A DNA stretch of 64,000 bases, from positions 1-64,000 of the IMG/VR virus record IMGVR_UViG_3300027976_000020. One strand, 5' to 3'. Origin of the DNA: a virus. The position numbers and the translations under genes were made by a program. The notes below the pieces were generated by a model. That model saw nothing but the letters and a program-made list of their open reading frames with translations, was not told where the DNA came from and searched no databases. The first letter of the stretch is position 1. The number at the start of each line of letters is the position of its first letter. Positions 53,364 through 60,844 of the stretch are shown here, piece by piece.

Positions 53364-53366
53364 ATA
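53359..53366 (+). promoter_or_regulatory. Late-box-like CATAAATA 5 nt before ATG of 53372
   Basis: CATAAATACTTTTATG: the box contains the gp20 stop codon and ends 5 nt before the next ATG. No Shine-Dalgarno is present. With T4 spacing +1 would be the A of the ATG. Confidence 0.42.
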
Positions 53367-53371
53367 CTTTT

Positions 53372-53593
53372 ATGATTTTAAACGAACTGTACGAAAAGCA
53401 ACCTGAAGGATATCAAGATATTTCTCAGGACAACAGCCAGCCCGAGCAAGGCCAATTGCGTAAAACTCGTTTGACATTAAAGCAACTATCTAAACTACGA
53501 CAAATGTCGGACGTAAGACAATACGAATACAGTGAAAAACTGAAGGACATTCGTAAACAATACGCTCCGCCTGCTCAGCCCCCTGGCCTATAA
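53372..53593 (+). CDS. Small basic protein in the gp67/gp68 position
   Basis: The 73-residue protein (MILNELYEKQPEGYQDI ... LTLKQLSKLRQMSDVRQYEY) is basic in its second half with a Pro-rich tail. It sits between the portal and the prohead core protein, where T4 has the small core proteins gp67 and gp68. A head-core role is a positional inference; I see no diagnostic motif. It has no Shine-Dalgarno, only the TAAATAC box 5 nt upstream. Confidence 0.68.
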   Translation: MILNELYEKQPEGYQDISQDNSQPEQGQLRKTRLTLKQLSKLRQMSDVRQYEYSEKLKDIRKQYAPPAQPPGL

Positions 53594-53635
53594 ATTTACG
53601 TCAAAAACACCAGTTTTGGCCGCTAAAAGTACCAA

Positions 53636-53663
53636 GTTTATTATTTTTATGTAAGTAATAAAC
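53636..53663. promoter_or_regulatory. Intergenic hairpin GTTTATTA / TAATAAAC
   Basis: A perfect 8-bp inverted repeat with a 12-nt loop in the 98-nt gap before the core protein gene. There is no T-run, so it is not a clear terminator; an mRNA stability or processing hairpin is possible. A strong GGAGG ribosome site follows before the ATG at 53692. Confidence 0.5.
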
Positions 53664-53691
53664 ATGAGCCATAACCTACTGGAGGAAAATT

Positions 53692-54411
53692 ATGACATCA
53701 AAATTTGAAAAGTTAATTGAACACGTGATTAACGATGAAGAAAATGAAGCACAAGCACTTTTTCATGAAATTGTAGTTGAGACATCTCGCGAAATTTATG
53801 AAAATTTGATGGACGAAGAAGACTCAGACGAAGAAGAAACAGTTGAAGAAGGTATGATGAACGACGGCGATGCTGCTGACGATTTAATCACTGACGTTGA
53901 AACTGAAGAAGAAGGTATGAGCGAAGACGAAGAATTTGATGTCGAAATGGATGACGCTGAAGACTTTGGCGCCGAAGTTGGTGCAGAAGAAGGCGAAGAA
54001 GAAGACATCGAAGACCGTGTTGTTGACCTTGAAGACAAACTCGACGAACTAATGGCCGAATTTGAAGCCATGATGGGCGGAGAAGAAGAAGCCAACGACG
54101 ACATGGACATGGACATGGACGACGAAGAAATGATGCCGGAAATGGGCATGATGGAAAACGTTGATCTTAAAGCTGCTCCAAAGCCAGTTACTACAGAACC
54201 AGCTGGAACAAACAGCAGATCTACAGTAGCCGCCAATAGTGGTGCCAAAGGAATGGCAGCTCGTCCAGTTAGAACAACTGATGGCGCAACTGCTGGTCGT
54301 GCTAACCCTGCTGTTAAAGACATGGGCATGACAACTAGTCCCGCCCAAGGCGCTGCACCAAAGCCTGTGTCAACACAAGCAGCTGGCGTAAACACCAAGT
54401 CACCGGTTTAA
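53692..54411 (+). CDS. Acidic prohead core protein (gp67/gp68-like)
   Basis: The 239-residue protein has N-terminal KFEKLIEHVINDEENEAQAL, a helix, then about 90 residues dominated by Glu and Asp (for example EDEEFDVEMDDAEDFG), a possible coiled coil IEDRVVDLEDKLDELMAEFE, a DMDMDMDDEEMM tract, and a flexible Ala/Pro/Thr tail. Extreme acidity and location between portal and protease fit a prohead core component that is degraded by gp21 during maturation. GGAGG precedes the ATG. The antisense long open frame here is a by-product of the acidic codons. Confidence 0.75.
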   Translation: MTSKFEKLIEHVINDEENEAQALFHEIVVETSREIYENLMDEEDSDEEETVEEGMMNDGDAADDLITDVETEEEGMSEDEEFDVEMDDAEDFGAEVGAEEGEEEDIEDRVVDLEDKLDELMAEFEAMMGGEEEANDDMDMDMDDEEMMPEMGMMENVDLKAAPKPVTTEPAGTNSRSTVAANSGAKGMAARPVRTTDGATAGRANPAVKDMGMTTSPAQGAAPKPVSTQAAGVNTKSPV

Positions 54412-54417
54412 TAGATT

Positions 54418-55065
54418 ATGGCTCGTTATCTACAAGAGCATCTTAGCTTCTCGCAAGCGCAGGTAAAACTGCTGAGCGAGGACGCCGCCGATGGCTCTGG
54501 TAAGACCCTTTACATGCAAGGTATTTGTATTGAAGGTGACAAACGTAACGCCAACGAAAGAATATACCCGGCTCATGAGATCCGCAAAGCAGTTGGCACT
54601 ATCAATGAACAACTTGAAAATGGCAATTCGGTATTAGGCGAAGTAGATCATCCCGATGATCTCAAAATTAACTTAGACCGTGTCAGCCACATGATAGATA
54701 AAATGTGGTGCGACGGCTCAATAGGTTATGGAAAATTAAAAATATTACCAACGCCAATGGGACAACTGGTTAAAACCATGTTGGACAGCGGTGTTAAATT
54801 AGGTGTTTCAAGTCGTGGATCAGGAAATGTCGACGACCGAACAGGACATGTTAGTGACTTTGAAATAGTCACTGTAGATGTAGTTGCACAACCCAGTGCT
54901 CCAAATGCATACCCAACAGCAATTTACGAAGGACTCATGAATATGAAGTACGGACATAGATTATTAGAAGTGGCAAAAGAAGCTGGGTCGGACAACAAGG
55001 TACAAAGATATTTGAAAAGCGGAATAGTAAAGCTGATCAAAGATCTTAAAATTAGGGAGGAATAA
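54418..55065 (+). CDS. 21: Prohead core protease gp21
   Basis: The 215-residue protein (T4: 212) is a serine protease of the herpesvirus-like assemblin fold. Catalytic candidates are H78 in GEVDHPDD, S131/S132 in GVSSRG, and D154 in VTVDVV. NERIYP near 47 matches the family. It cleaves scaffold, core and capsid proteins after (L/I)xE sites during head maturation. It begins 6 nt after the core protein stop. Its ATG lacks a strong ribosome site, suggesting coupling. Confidence 0.94.
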   Translation: MARYLQEHLSFSQAQVKLLSEDAADGSGKTLYMQGICIEGDKRNANERIYPAHEIRKAVGTINEQLENGNSVLGEVDHPDDLKINLDRVSHMIDKMWCDGSIGYGKLKILPTPMGQLVKTMLDSGVKLGVSSRGSGNVDDRTGHVSDFEIVTVDVVAQPSAPNAYPTAIYEGLMNMKYGHRLLEVAKEAGSDNKVQRYLKSGIVKLIKDLKIREE

Positions 55066-55067
55066 GC

Positions 55068-56168
55068 ATGTTAGATGCTATTAAACCGTTACTAGATAGC
55101 GACTTGATCACCGAGGAAACTCGCCAGGAGATCTCTGAAGCTTGGGAAGCCAAGATGACAGAAGCTCGTGAACAAGTTCGTGCAGAACTACGTGAAGAGT
55201 TCGCACAACGCTACGAGCATGACAAAACAGTGATGGTGGAAGCCCTAGATCGTATGGTAACAGAAGGTCTTACAACTGAGATCCGAGCAATTGCAGCTGA
55301 AAAGCAAGCAATTACAGAAGATCGTGTCAAATTCAATGGCAAAATGAAGGAATCCGCAACGAAGTTCAACAGCTTCATGGTTTCTAAATTAGCCGAAGAA
55401 ATTGGCGAGTTGCGCAAAGATCGTAAGCAGCACAATGAAGGTCTCCAGAAATTGGAAGGATTTATTGTGCATGCATTAGCCCGTGAAATTCAAGAATTTG
55501 CAACTGACAAACGTGAAGTTGTAGAAACAAAAGTTCGTTTAGTTCGCGAAGCACGTGGCCAATTAGAATCATTGAAGCGCCGTTTTGTAAAAGAATCAGC
55601 ACAGAAAATGAGTCAATCTGTAAGCCGTCATCTAAAGGCAGAACTCAGTCAATTACAAGAAGACATCAAAGTTGCTCGTGAGAACAATTTTGGTCGTCGT
55701 ATCTTTGAAGCATATGCAAGTGAATTTGGTGCTACCCATCTCAATGAGAAAGCAGAAGTACGCAAGTTGCACGACACAATTGCAAACAAAGATGCCAAGT
55801 TGTCTGAAGCCATCAAACTTATTAAGACTGCAAAAGTTCTTAATGAGAGTAAAGAGCGTGAAATACGCATGATCAAAGAGTCAAATGAGCGTCAAGCTAC
55901 ATTGGATAATTTGCTGGCCCCTTTGAACAAGGAAAAAGCCGAAGTCATGAGTAATTTACTCGAAAGCGTACAAACATCACGTTTGAAAAGCGCGTTTGAA
56001 AAGTATCTTCCAGCTGTTCTAACAGACCGCTCTGTAAAAGCTAACAAAGTAATTACAGAATCCGTGTCCGAAGTCACTGGCGATAAATCTGCCCGTAGCC
56101 AATATGTAGATGAAGTTGCTGACAACAGCAATGTAATTGACATCAAGCGGTTGGCAGGGTTGAATTAA
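55068..56168 (+). CDS. 22: Prohead scaffold protein gp22
   Basis: The 366-residue protein is almost entirely helical and highly charged (Glu, Lys, Arg), with long coiled-coil segments, as expected for the internal scaffold. Characteristic are the N-terminus MLDAIKPLLDSDLITEETRQ and the block NFGRRIFEAYASEFGATHLN near 205-225. T4 gp22 is 269 residues; longer versions are usual in marine relatives. Preceded by GGGAGGAA about 6 nt before its ATG. Lies between gp21 and gp23, the T4 order. Confidence 0.93.
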   Translation: MLDAIKPLLDSDLITEETRQEISEAWEAKMTEAREQVRAELREEFAQRYEHDKTVMVEALDRMVTEGLTTEIRAIAAEKQAITEDRVKFNGKMKESATKFNSFMVSKLAEEIGELRKDRKQHNEGLQKLEGFIVHALAREIQEFATDKREVVETKVRLVREARGQLESLKRRFVKESAQKMSQSVSRHLKAELSQLQEDIKVARENNFGRRIFEAYASEFGATHLNEKAEVRKLHDTIANKDAKLSEAIKLIKTAKVLNESKEREIRMIKESNERQATLDNLLAPLNKEKAEVMSNLLESVQTSRLKSAFEKYLPAVLTDRSVKANKVITESVSEVTGDKSARSQYVDEVADNSNVIDIKRLAGLN

Positions 56169-56186
56169 TTTTAAAGGAGACATTAA

Positions 56187-57395
56187 ATGTCACAACAATT
56201 ATTAGAAGGTCGCTGGGACGAGACCAAGGAAGCACTACTTGAAGGTCTAAACGGTTCCAAGCGCAGTAGTATGAACGTTATTCTTGAGAATACACGCAAG
56301 TACTTGAAAGAAAATGCAAGTGCTGGTAGTACAGCAGCTGGTAACATCGCTACATTAAACCGTGTGATTCTTCCAGTTATCCGACGTGTCATGCCAACAG
56401 TTATTGCTAACGAGTTGGTTGGTGTTCAGCCAATGACAGGTCCAGTTGGACAAATCCACACACTGCGTGTACGTTACGCTGCTGGCTTGACAGACAACTC
56501 AGCAGCCGGTACTTCAGTTGCTGCCGGACAAGAAGCGTTGAGCCCATTCACAATTGCTACAGCTTATTCATCAAGCCCAGCTGCTGCAAACAATGGTGCC
56601 ACAACAACCACCAACTACCAAGGTGCTAGTACAGCTAGCATGGAAGGTAATGGCGGTAAGACAGTTTCAGTACAAATCTTGAAGCAAGCAGTTGAAGCCA
56701 AGACACGTAAATTGCAAGCTCGTTGGACATTTGAATCTGCACAAGACGCACAAGCCATGCATGGTATTGACGTTGAAGCAGAGATTATGGCTGCACTAGC
56801 ACAAGAAATTACAGCTGAAATTGACCAAGAGATTCTCTTGAGCTTGAGCAGTTTGGCTGCCACTGAGTACACATACAACCAAGCTACTGTATCAGGTACA
56901 GCTACATTTGTTGGTGACGAGCACGCTGCTTTGGCTGTTCTAATCAACCGTGTTGCCAACTTGATTGCACAACGCACACGTCGTGGTGCTGGTAACTGGG
57001 CTGTAGTTAGTCCAGCTAGTTTGACAGTGCTACAAAGTGCTACAACTAGTGCGTTTGCTCGTACTACAGAAGGCACATTCGAAGCACCTACAAACACCAA
57101 GTTTGTTGGTACATTGAACGGTGCAATGCGTGTGTTTGTCAACAGCTACGCTACAGACTCAAGTCCAGTTCTAGTTGGATACAAGGGTTCTAGTGAAGCT
57201 GATGCAGCTGCGTTCTATTGCCCATACATTCCATTGATGAGCAGTGGAGTTGTGTTGGATCCATCAACGTTCGAACCAGTCGTGAGTTTTATGACTCGTT
57301 ATGGCTTCGTGGAATTGACAAATACTGCAAGTTCGTTTGGTAATGCTGCCGATTATGTCGGGGAAATTGCCGTTCAAAACTTGTCTTTCTCTTAA
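56187..57395 (+). CDS. 23: Major capsid protein gp23
   Basis: The 402-residue protein has the HK97-fold gp23 signature: N-terminus LLEGRWDETKEALLEGLN, then TAAGNIATLNRVILPVIRRV, MPTVIANELVGVQPMTGPVG and IFALR-type variant IHTLRVRYA, and C-terminal RYGFVELT. Candidate gp21 cleavage sites of the (L/I)xE type in the N-terminal arm include ILE (32-34) and LKE (40-42). AAAGGAGA precedes the ATG. A strong terminator follows at 57419-57443. T4 gp23 is 521 residues; shorter forms are normal outside the T-even group. Confidence 0.97.
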   Translation: MSQQLLEGRWDETKEALLEGLNGSKRSSMNVILENTRKYLKENASAGSTAAGNIATLNRVILPVIRRVMPTVIANELVGVQPMTGPVGQIHTLRVRYAAGLTDNSAAGTSVAAGQEALSPFTIATAYSSSPAAANNGATTTTNYQGASTASMEGNGGKTVSVQILKQAVEAKTRKLQARWTFESAQDAQAMHGIDVEAEIMAALAQEITAEIDQEILLSLSSLAATEYTYNQATVSGTATFVGDEHAALAVLINRVANLIAQRTRRGAGNWAVVSPASLTVLQSATTSAFARTTEGTFEAPTNTKFVGTLNGAMRVFVNSYATDSSPVLVGYKGSSEADAAAFYCPYIPLMSSGVVLDPSTFEPVVSFMTRYGFVELTNTASSFGNAADYVGEIAVQNLSFS

Positions 57396-57418
57396 TCCAG
57401 AAAGTTTGTTCGTATTAC

Positions 57419-57443
57419 AAAAACCCACTTCGGTGGGTTTTTT
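57419..57443 (+). terminator. Strong rho-independent terminator after gp23
   Basis: Stem AAAACCCAC / GTGGGTTTT with a TTCG loop and a run of T (57438-57443). It is 24 nt past the gp23 stop and insulates the head operon from the homing endonuclease gene. Confidence 0.9.
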
Positions 57444-57444
57444 G

Positions 57445-57473
57445 TTGACCAAAATATCTATTGGTGTTAGTAT
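57445..57473 (+). promoter_or_regulatory. Possible sigma70-like promoter for homing endonuclease
   Basis: TTGACC (57445-57450), 17-nt spacer, TAGTAT (57468-57473, 4/6). It begins immediately after the gp23 terminator. Moderate match; an alternative TATAGT lies 3 nt further on. Confidence 0.4.
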
Positions 57474-57496
57474 AGTAGGTGAAGTTGCGGTACAGG

Positions 57497-57504
57497 ACTA
57501 AATA
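57497..57504 (+). promoter_or_regulatory. Late box ACTAAATA in extended T4 context, 5 nt before ATG
   Basis: The sequence ACTAAATACTATT matches 11 of 13 positions of the T4 late consensus TATAAATACTATT and runs straight into the ATG at 57510. It cannot be explained by an upstream stop codon, since the previous gene ends 100 nt earlier. Expected +1 is the start codon. Confidence 0.6.
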
Positions 57505-57509
57505 CTATT

Positions 57510-58235
57510 ATGAAACTAATACACGAAATAAAACCATACACATACTTGATCCGGTGCAAAGTAACCGGAGAAGTATATTATGGAAGCAGAACCAAGAATG
57601 TAAAACTCAAAAGAACCCCTGCAGAGGACTTGATGCTGTACTATCAAACAAGTAGTAAACTTGTTAAGAACATGATACAACATCACGGGATAGAAAACTT
57701 TGAGTGGGAAGTACGCAGAACCTTTGACGACGTCAATACTACCGGGCTGTGGGAGAACAGAGTGTTGCGTCGTTGCCGGGTATTAGAAAATGATATCTGG
57801 TTAAATGCAAATCTAGCTAGTAAAAAAGAACTTACAAAAGCCGGTGCTAAAATAATCAGCAAAATTCACAAGGATAAGCCTAAGTCAGAAGAACATAAAA
57901 AAAATTTAAGTACTTCTCAAAAAGGTAAACCCAAAAAATCAACAGTGTATCAAAGTGAAGACTATCGAAGAAACATGTCTAAACTAAAATCCGGCCCAGG
58001 CAATGCTATGTACGGAAAACCCTGTTCGGAAGAAAGAGCTGCAAACATCAGTGCCGCTAAAAAAGCGCAAAACTTAACAGCCTATAATAAAGATATTCCA
58101 ATGACACAAGCACAAAAAGACAAAATAGCCGCTACTAAAGAAAAAAATAAAGTTATGCTAACCTGTGAAGTATGTGGCAAAACTATGCGTCAATCCAACT
58201 TCAAACAATACGGGCACGGACCCAACTGCACATGA
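57510..58235 (+). CDS. GIY-YIG-type homing endonuclease with NUMOD3-like repeats and zinc finger
   Basis: The 241-residue protein has N-terminal KPYTYLIRCKVTGEVYYGSR, a GIY-YIG strand pair (YTYLI/VYYGS). NUMOD3-like DNA-binding segments follow (KPKSEEHKKNLSTSQKGK near 128; GNAMYGKPCSEERAANISAA near 165). At the end is CEVCGKTMRQSNFKQYGHGP with a final C, a CxxC...HxxxC zinc finger. It sits alone between gp23 and small structural genes, as mobile free-standing endonucleases of T4-like phages do. It probably cleaves a cognate site near gp23 of relatives lacking it. Confidence 0.85.
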   Translation: MKLIHEIKPYTYLIRCKVTGEVYYGSRTKNVKLKRTPAEDLMLYYQTSSKLVKNMIQHHGIENFEWEVRRTFDDVNTTGLWENRVLRRCRVLENDIWLNANLASKKELTKAGAKIISKIHKDKPKSEEHKKNLSTSQKGKPKKSTVYQSEDYRRNMSKLKSGPGNAMYGKPCSEERAANISAAKKAQNLTAYNKDIPMTQAQKDKIAATKEKNKVMLTCEVCGKTMRQSNFKQYGHGPNCT

Positions 58236-58238
58236 AAT

Positions 58239-58246
58239 AATAAATA
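58239..58246 (+). promoter_or_regulatory. Late box AATAAATA 4 nt before ATG of 58251
   Basis: AATAAATACCGCATG: box and extended C match the late consensus; the box ends 4 nt before the ATG. No Shine-Dalgarno is present. Confidence 0.45.
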
Positions 58247-58250
58247 CCGC

Positions 58251-58550
58251 ATGTCCAATCCACCACCACCCTACACTGACATCACCGGCATAAGTCGTGC
58301 TGTGATGAAAGACAATGCACAGGTCAACATCACTGACTACAACGGCTCGGCTCGACCCAGCGAGCTGGTGGTCAGTCAAACGGATCAAACCATCTATGTG
58401 GGCAATGCCAGCGGCAGCTTGACACAGGTCATGCAAGTCACCGGAGCAGGTGTATTTTTAGGCAATGTGCGATCAGTCACAGATGTGACCGGGCTAAAAC
58501 AAGTGTACATTGATCCTGTGACCGGCGAACTTGTGTACCACAACATTTGA
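58251..58550 (+). CDS. Small virion-type protein
   Basis: The 99-residue protein (MSNPPPPYTDITGISRAV ... ARPSELVVSQTDQTIYVG) resembles the short beta-repeat segments of phage fibre or head-decoration proteins, in which a display strand (TIYVGNASGSLTQV) follows a linker. No enzyme motif. It lies downstream of the capsid gene, so a head or fibre role is plausible. Family unknown to me. Confidence 0.62.
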   Translation: MSNPPPPYTDITGISRAVMKDNAQVNITDYNGSARPSELVVSQTDQTIYVGNASGSLTQVMQVTGAGVFLGNVRSVTDVTGLKQVYIDPVTGELVYHNI

Positions 58551-58558
58551 AATATCTC

Positions 58559-58696
58559 ATGATCACGCAAATAAAATACTCAGGATTGTTTCCAGAGCCA
58601 CACCCCAGCCCTGTGGGCACAACGCAGGGTCTCAATCAACCAAAATCCACACCGGTGCCACCGGTTCCGGTTGTGCAACAGCCAGTTAAATCTTAA
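58559..58696 (+). CDS. Possible 45-residue Pro-rich protein
   Basis: ATG at 58559 opens 45 codons: MITQIKYSGLFPEPHPSPVG then a Pro/Val/Gln-rich tail ending VVQQPVKS. It is 8 nt after the preceding stop and its last 11 bases overlap the 3' end of the convergent gene 58686-59846. No Shine-Dalgarno. The proline-rich composition could suit a virion linker peptide, but the evidence for translation is only the open frame and its fit into the gap. Confidence 0.35.
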   Translation: MITQIKYSGLFPEPHPSPVGTTQGLNQPKSTPVPPVPVVQQPVKS

Positions 58697-59846
58697 ACAG
58701 CTTCAAGTGCAAGTTGATTTTCGTCACAACTGACGCCCAGTCACCCATTGTGGGTTGGCGGAACAATCTGGCTGTGGCATACCAAGGAGTGTCGTCTCTA
58801 TTCAGCAACCAGCGCCAACACGGTGCATAGTTGTTCAACATGATCCAAGTGGGTTTGCCCAGTGACGCACTCAAGTGTGCTGTGGCAGTGTCCACACTGA
58901 CAACCACGTCAAGATTTGCAATCAATCCGGCTGTGTCGGCAAATGCAGATGTGCCGCCCGGGAAGCAATGAACACCCGCGCTGACAAGTTTTTGTTGTTC
59001 TTCTGCTGTGCAATCAGATTGCAAGTTGTACCAGTCATAATTGGGATTTGATTCAACCAGTTCAATCATTTTCTCAAACGGCATTGCTTTGTGTTGGTTG
59101 ATCCAACTGTCGCGTCTGCCACTCCATGCAAAACCCACACGCAGCTTTGTTTTGGCACCTAGATTTCTACGCCATTCGTCAACCAATTGTCGTCCCGGAT
59201 CCAAATATTGAATAGTTGTGGGCAAGTTTTCAACCCGTACGTTTATTTTTCCAGGAATACTCATCAAAGGAATCCAATAATCAAAGTGTTCACCTGGATC
59301 TTGGTTATAGGTCAGTACTTGGACTCCTTGCCCCACGCCACTTGACTGTATCAACGATACCATGGCGTCAGTAACTTGTATGGTCACAGCAGCACCAATG
59401 TTCTTCAAATTCTGCACAAAGCGCACAAACTGAATAATATCGCCATGTCCTTGTTCTCCACGTACAAAAATACGTTTGCCTTGCAAGTCCTCGCTGTTCC
59501 AAACTGGCCAAGGATATTCTGGCAGTGTGCCTTTCATGTGTTCAAAGTTGTGTCGTGCTTCGTATGCAGGCCATCCACGTGCGTAGTCACCGCTCATTAA
59601 ATACGCAACAGCAAGATTAAAGTGGTTGGTCACAGTATTGCTATCAAGTTGTACAGCACGCTGGTTGAACGGAATAGCACCCGCAGGGTCTCCCAGTTCT
59701 CTCAACACATTGCCGTAGTTGTTGAATGCACTGGCAGAGTATCTGTCTCGGACCATGGCATGCATGTACTGCTGTAATGCTAGCTCGGGTTGATGTTGTT
59801 CTCTAAAAGTGTTGCCTTGGGCAATAAGGAATTCTGTATTTTGCAT
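58686..59846 (-). CDS. TPR-containing glycosyltransferase (GT9/GT41-like)
   Basis: The 386-residue protein starts at MQNTEFLIAQGN; a longer ATG form at 59933 adds 29 unconserved residues. Residues about 1-95 hold TPR repeats (SASAFNNYGNVLRELGDPAG, NTVTNHFNLAVAYLMSGDYA). The C-terminal region is a GT-B fold with RIFVRGEQGHGDIIQFVRF, VGFAWSGRRDS, and SVDTATAHLSASLGKPTWIM, the donor-binding site of heptosyltransferase-like enzymes. It could add sugar to protein or to lipopolysaccharide-type acceptors. It runs against the surrounding structural genes and has its own upstream signals, marking it as an inserted cargo gene. Confidence 0.85.
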   Translation of the reverse strand: MQNTEFLIAQGNTFREQHQPELALQQYMHAMVRDRYSASAFNNYGNVLRELGDPAGAIPFNQRAVQLDSNTVTNHFNLAVAYLMSGDYARGWPAYEARHNFEHMKGTLPEYPWPVWNSEDLQGKRIFVRGEQGHGDIIQFVRFVQNLKNIGAAVTIQVTDAMVSLIQSSGVGQGVQVLTYNQDPGEHFDYWIPLMSIPGKINVRVENLPTTIQYLDPGRQLVDEWRRNLGAKTKLRVGFAWSGRRDSWINQHKAMPFEKMIELVESNPNYDWYNLQSDCTAEEQQKLVSAGVHCFPGGTSAFADTAGLIANLDVVVSVDTATAHLSASLGKPTWIMLNNYAPCWRWLLNRDDTPWYATARLFRQPTMGDWASVVTKINLHLKLFKI

Positions 59847-59851
59847 GACAA

Positions 59852-59859
59852 TATTTACA
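59852..59859 (-). promoter_or_regulatory. Late-box-like TGTAAATA 5 nt before ATG of TPR-glycosyltransferase
   Basis: The minus strand reads TGTAAATATTGTCATG. The box core TAAATA ends 5 nt before the ATG; no Shine-Dalgarno. The spacing is the same as at 27776, 53359 and 57497. Confidence 0.4.
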
Positions 59860-59878
59860 CAGCTTTTTAGCCAGGTTA

Positions 59879-59908
59879 AAAATACTATTGTGGCTAAATA
59901 CTTGTCAA
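59879..59908 (-). promoter_or_regulatory. Possible sigma70-like promoter for TPR-glycosyltransferase
   Basis: The minus strand has a perfect TTGACA (59903-59908), an 18-nt spacer and TATTTT (59879-59884, 4/6). A plus-strand GCTAAATA (59893-59900) overlaps it, 87 nt before the next rightward gene. The -10 is weak. Confidence 0.38.
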
Positions 59909-59987
59909 CACAATACGGTGTTTTATGCGGCACACCAGCCGCGTAGTAGCTAGAACCTACATCGGACTTCTTTAAGGAGAAAACAAC

Positions 59988-60782
59988 ATGGGACGTCCTC
60001 TAAAAATTCAAAAATACAACGTAGTCACATCAACACCAATTGATCAAGGCTATGCTCCATTTGGTGCTCCCACTTCAATGGACACAAGTACTGTTGTACT
60101 TCCACAACCAATTACACTACCGTTTCCATTCAGTGGAGTAGTCGGCGGCATTGACAGTGCAGGCGTCAGCGCTACATATCCTATTGTTTCTGTAACAGTG
60201 AATATTGTAAACAGCTTCTCTGGTGCAGCCGCAGGCGCAATTATTCGTCAGAAAGGTGCTCGTAAGTATCTAGTGGCAACCACAACTCCTATTGATCCTG
60301 CAAACGCAGTAGTGGGTGTTGCTCTTCAAATTGCAGCGGTTGGCAACACAGACTGGCAAGCAATGGGCGCGCCATACGGTGCTGCAATTGGTACACTGTT
60401 TACCCCAACAGTGGCCTCTGCAGGTGGTTCAACTGGTACAGCATTCGAAGTTGGTCAGTGCGTGTTGGCAGCCGCTGCGATTCCAACTGCTGGCAATATG
60501 AACATTGCTATGGCAGTTGCTGACGACAGTACCAACGTTTTCATCAGCAAGTTGACCAACAAGTTTGTGCAAGACTTCAACGGTGGCGGCGCCGGCGGTG
60601 TTGCTAGTACTGGCGATGTATGGGATTACGCTGCTACAGTTGACAACATTGACTACGCAGCCAACTTCTTCACTGATTCGTCAACATTTGCCAAGTCAGG
60701 CGCAGAAGTTTCTACATGGGCCGGAACCCAGCAAAACAGCAATGGCACATTGGGCCTAGCACAAGTTGACAGTACAACCTAA
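59988..60782 (+). CDS. Virion structural protein
   Basis: The 264-residue protein begins MGRPLKIQKYNVVTSTPID, a start block I associate with structural proteins of T4-like marine phages. It is rich in Ala, Gly, Thr and Val, with beta-type repeats (GVVGGIDSAGVSATYPIVSV, GARKYLVATTTPIDPANAVV). Strong AAGGAGAA site 6-7 nt before the ATG. It is followed at once by a terminator-like hairpin, so it may be expressed as a single, abundant gene. Capsid decoration or fibre is likely; not proven. Confidence 0.7.
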   Translation: MGRPLKIQKYNVVTSTPIDQGYAPFGAPTSMDTSTVVLPQPITLPFPFSGVVGGIDSAGVSATYPIVSVTVNIVNSFSGAAAGAIIRQKGARKYLVATTTPIDPANAVVGVALQIAAVGNTDWQAMGAPYGAAIGTLFTPTVASAGGSTGTAFEVGQCVLAAAAIPTAGNMNIAMAVADDSTNVFISKLTNKFVQDFNGGGAGGVASTGDVWDYAATVDNIDYAANFFTDSSTFAKSGAEVSTWAGTQQNSNGTLGLAQVDSTT

Positions 60783-60811
60783 TACGTTAGTTACTTAATT
60801 TTCAACACTTG

Positions 60812-60844
60812 ATCCCCGCAGTTAAATACCGTGGGGATTTTTTT
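60812..60844 (+). terminator. Terminator hairpin containing a late box in its loop
   Basis: ATCCCCGC (60812-60819) pairs with GTGGGGAT (60831-60838), one G-U, loop of 11, followed by seven T (60838-60844) that abut the next ATG at 60845. The loop contains GTTAAATA (60821-60828), a late-box core, and the 3' arm contains GTGGGGA, the only ribosome-site candidate for the next gene. Confidence 0.72.

Noticed and set aside
53589-53596. TATAAATT as a late promoter before the acidic core protein
   Set aside because: One mismatch in the conserved last A and nearly 100 nt from the ATG; weaker than the listed boxes.
53796-54398. 200-codon minus-strand Ser-rich frame opposite the acidic core protein
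   Set aside because: GAA/GAC repeats read backwards give TTC/GTC and, in another frame, serine codons. The plus-strand protein fits the head module and has a GGAGG site.
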